Positions 6,050 through 6,482 of a stretch of DNA of 6,482 nt are shown in pieces. Within the stretch, counting starts at the first letter, position 1. The number at the start of each line of letters is the position of its first letter. Made by a program: the position numbers and the translations under genes. The notes below the pieces were generated by a model that had not been told where the DNA came from, searched no databases, and was given only the letters and a program-made list of their open reading frames with translations. The stretch comes from CAYGZM01 sp964354365 (lineage in GTDB: Bacteria; Planctomycetota; Phycisphaerae; Sedimentisphaerales; Anaerobacaceae): NCBI GenBank assembly GCA_964354365.1, contig CAYGZM010000186.1, positions 1 through 6,482 on the forward strand. Reading direction: 5' to 3'.

Positions 6050-6078
6050 TCCATAATCCAATGCGACAAGCGCGTCAA
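6050..6078 (-). promoter_or_regulatory. Candidate promoter for the kinase gene
   Basis: On the minus strand TTGACG (6073-6078) and TATGGA (6050-6055) are separated by 17 bases. The -35 matches 5 of 6 bases and the -10 only 3 of 6. Transcription would begin near 6043, about 19 bases before the kinase ATG. If real, the kinase can be expressed apart from the sigma gene; read-through from the sigma gene is equally possible, since only 103 bp separate them. Confidence 0.3.
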
Positions 6079-6127
6079 AATTGCGACACAAGAAATTTGA
6101 AAATCCGCAGAGAATGCGTCTGCCTGA

Positions 6128-6482
6128 CTATTGCGCGCCGGGCGTATCGGCCTTGGTAATCTCCCTGTGGAGCCAGGCGCGGGCGTACGCCCAATACCTG
6201 TCAGCGGTCCGTCGAGCTATCCCCAGAACCTCGGCTGTCTGCTCGAGGGTCAACCCGGCAAAATACCGCATTTTGACCAGGTCAGCGACTATCGGGTCCT
6301 CGCGGGCGAGTTTGGTTAGCGCCTCGTCCAGGGCAATAAGGTCATCAGAGGGTCCTTGAACGGCCAAATCTCCGTTTTGCAGGTCAACTCTCTCGTGAGC
6401 GCCGCCGTGCTTACGGCGTTGTTTGCGGCGTGCGTTTTCGATTAGGATACGGCGCATAGCCTCAGCAGCGGCGGCAAAGAAA
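6128..6482 (-). CDS. ECF RNA polymerase sigma factor, 3' part (gene continues past the window edge)
   Basis: 117 C-terminal residues are visible, and the frame is open to the window end. The in-frame ATG at 6457 is internal, because FFAAAAEA just before it is part of the conserved FFAAAAEAMRRILIENARRK block of the Sigma70_ECF (PF07638/TIGR02999-type) family. After a basic linker (RRKQRRKHGG) comes region 4, with the HTH LTLEQTAEVLGIARRTADRY and ARAWLHREI, which would bind the -35 element. Region 2, which binds the -10 and core polymerase, lies outside. Such sigma factors are abundant in planctomycetes and commonly sit just upstream of Ser/Thr kinase genes, as here (103 bp, same strand). No anti-sigma gene is seen on the downstream side. 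Activation by the neighbouring kinase, by analogy with the Vibrio EcfP/PknT pair, is inference. Confidence 0.9.
   Translation of the reverse strand, partial: FFAAAAEAMRRILIENARRKQRRKHGGAHERVDLQNGDLAVQGPSDDLIALDEALTKLAREDPIVADLVKMRYFAGLTLEQTAEVLGIARRTADRYWAYARAWLHREITKADTPGAQ

Noticed and set aside
6025..6078. Kinase start at 6078 (MTRLSHWIM)
   Set aside because: There is no ribosome site, the ATG overlaps a candidate -35 element, and planctomycete kinase similarity begins near MNEEPKDIKS at 6024, which has AAGGAA upstream.
6081..6359. 92-codon plus-strand frame opposite the sigma factor gene
   Set aside because: It is a shadow of the sigma gene, with no motifs and no ribosome site.

Overview
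The window looks like a chromosomal piece of an anaerobic or uncultivated planctomycete, probably Phycisphaerae/Sedimentisphaerales-like. This is inferred from four things: an ECF sigma factor gene next to a Hanks-type Ser/Thr kinase with an N-terminal helical extension, TM segment and TPR-like tail; a secreted beta-propeller protein ending in a dockerin-like GDGVVDMQDLAVL...W tail; an A/C-rich repeat-like segment encoding peptide strings (SSIEH, NKPN, KQTQSNPI) that I recall as scattered through such genomes; and moderate-to-high GC. No species call is possible from sequence alone.

Left part (1-2503): an unrecognised protein (2-601, +) has a conserved-looking helical N-terminal half and a low-complexity, repeat-derived C-terminal half. 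It runs tail-to-tail into an endonuclease III-superfamily DNA glycosylase gene (596-1258, -), with a 6-base overlap. That glycosylase has Glu where Lys would make it a bifunctional lyase, and its iron-sulfur motif has only three cysteines. Divergent from it, 66 bp away, is a CPBP/CAAX-type intramembrane protease (1325-2317, +) with all three family motifs.

Middle (2318-3105): a short intergenic region carries a near-consensus sigma70-type promoter (TTGAAT, 17 bp, TATAAT) just before a DUF2617-like gene (2504-3070, +).

Right part (3106-6482, all -): the 3' part of an ECF sigma-70 gene (6128 to beyond the window edge) is followed by a transmembrane Ser/Thr kinase (start 6024). The kinase frame runs without a stop into a five-repeat PD40-type propeller protein with its own Shine-Dalgarno sequence, ATG (4203), signal peptide and dockerin-like tail. 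The sequence can therefore be read as one 972-residue fusion or as two genes (kinase plus secreted 365-residue protein) whose separating stop codon is missing. This is the most unusual point of the window. Sigma factor plus kinase suggests a phosphorylation-gated ECF regulatory unit; the propeller protein may be its surface partner or output.

No tRNA, rRNA, CRISPR array, IS element or origin was recognised.
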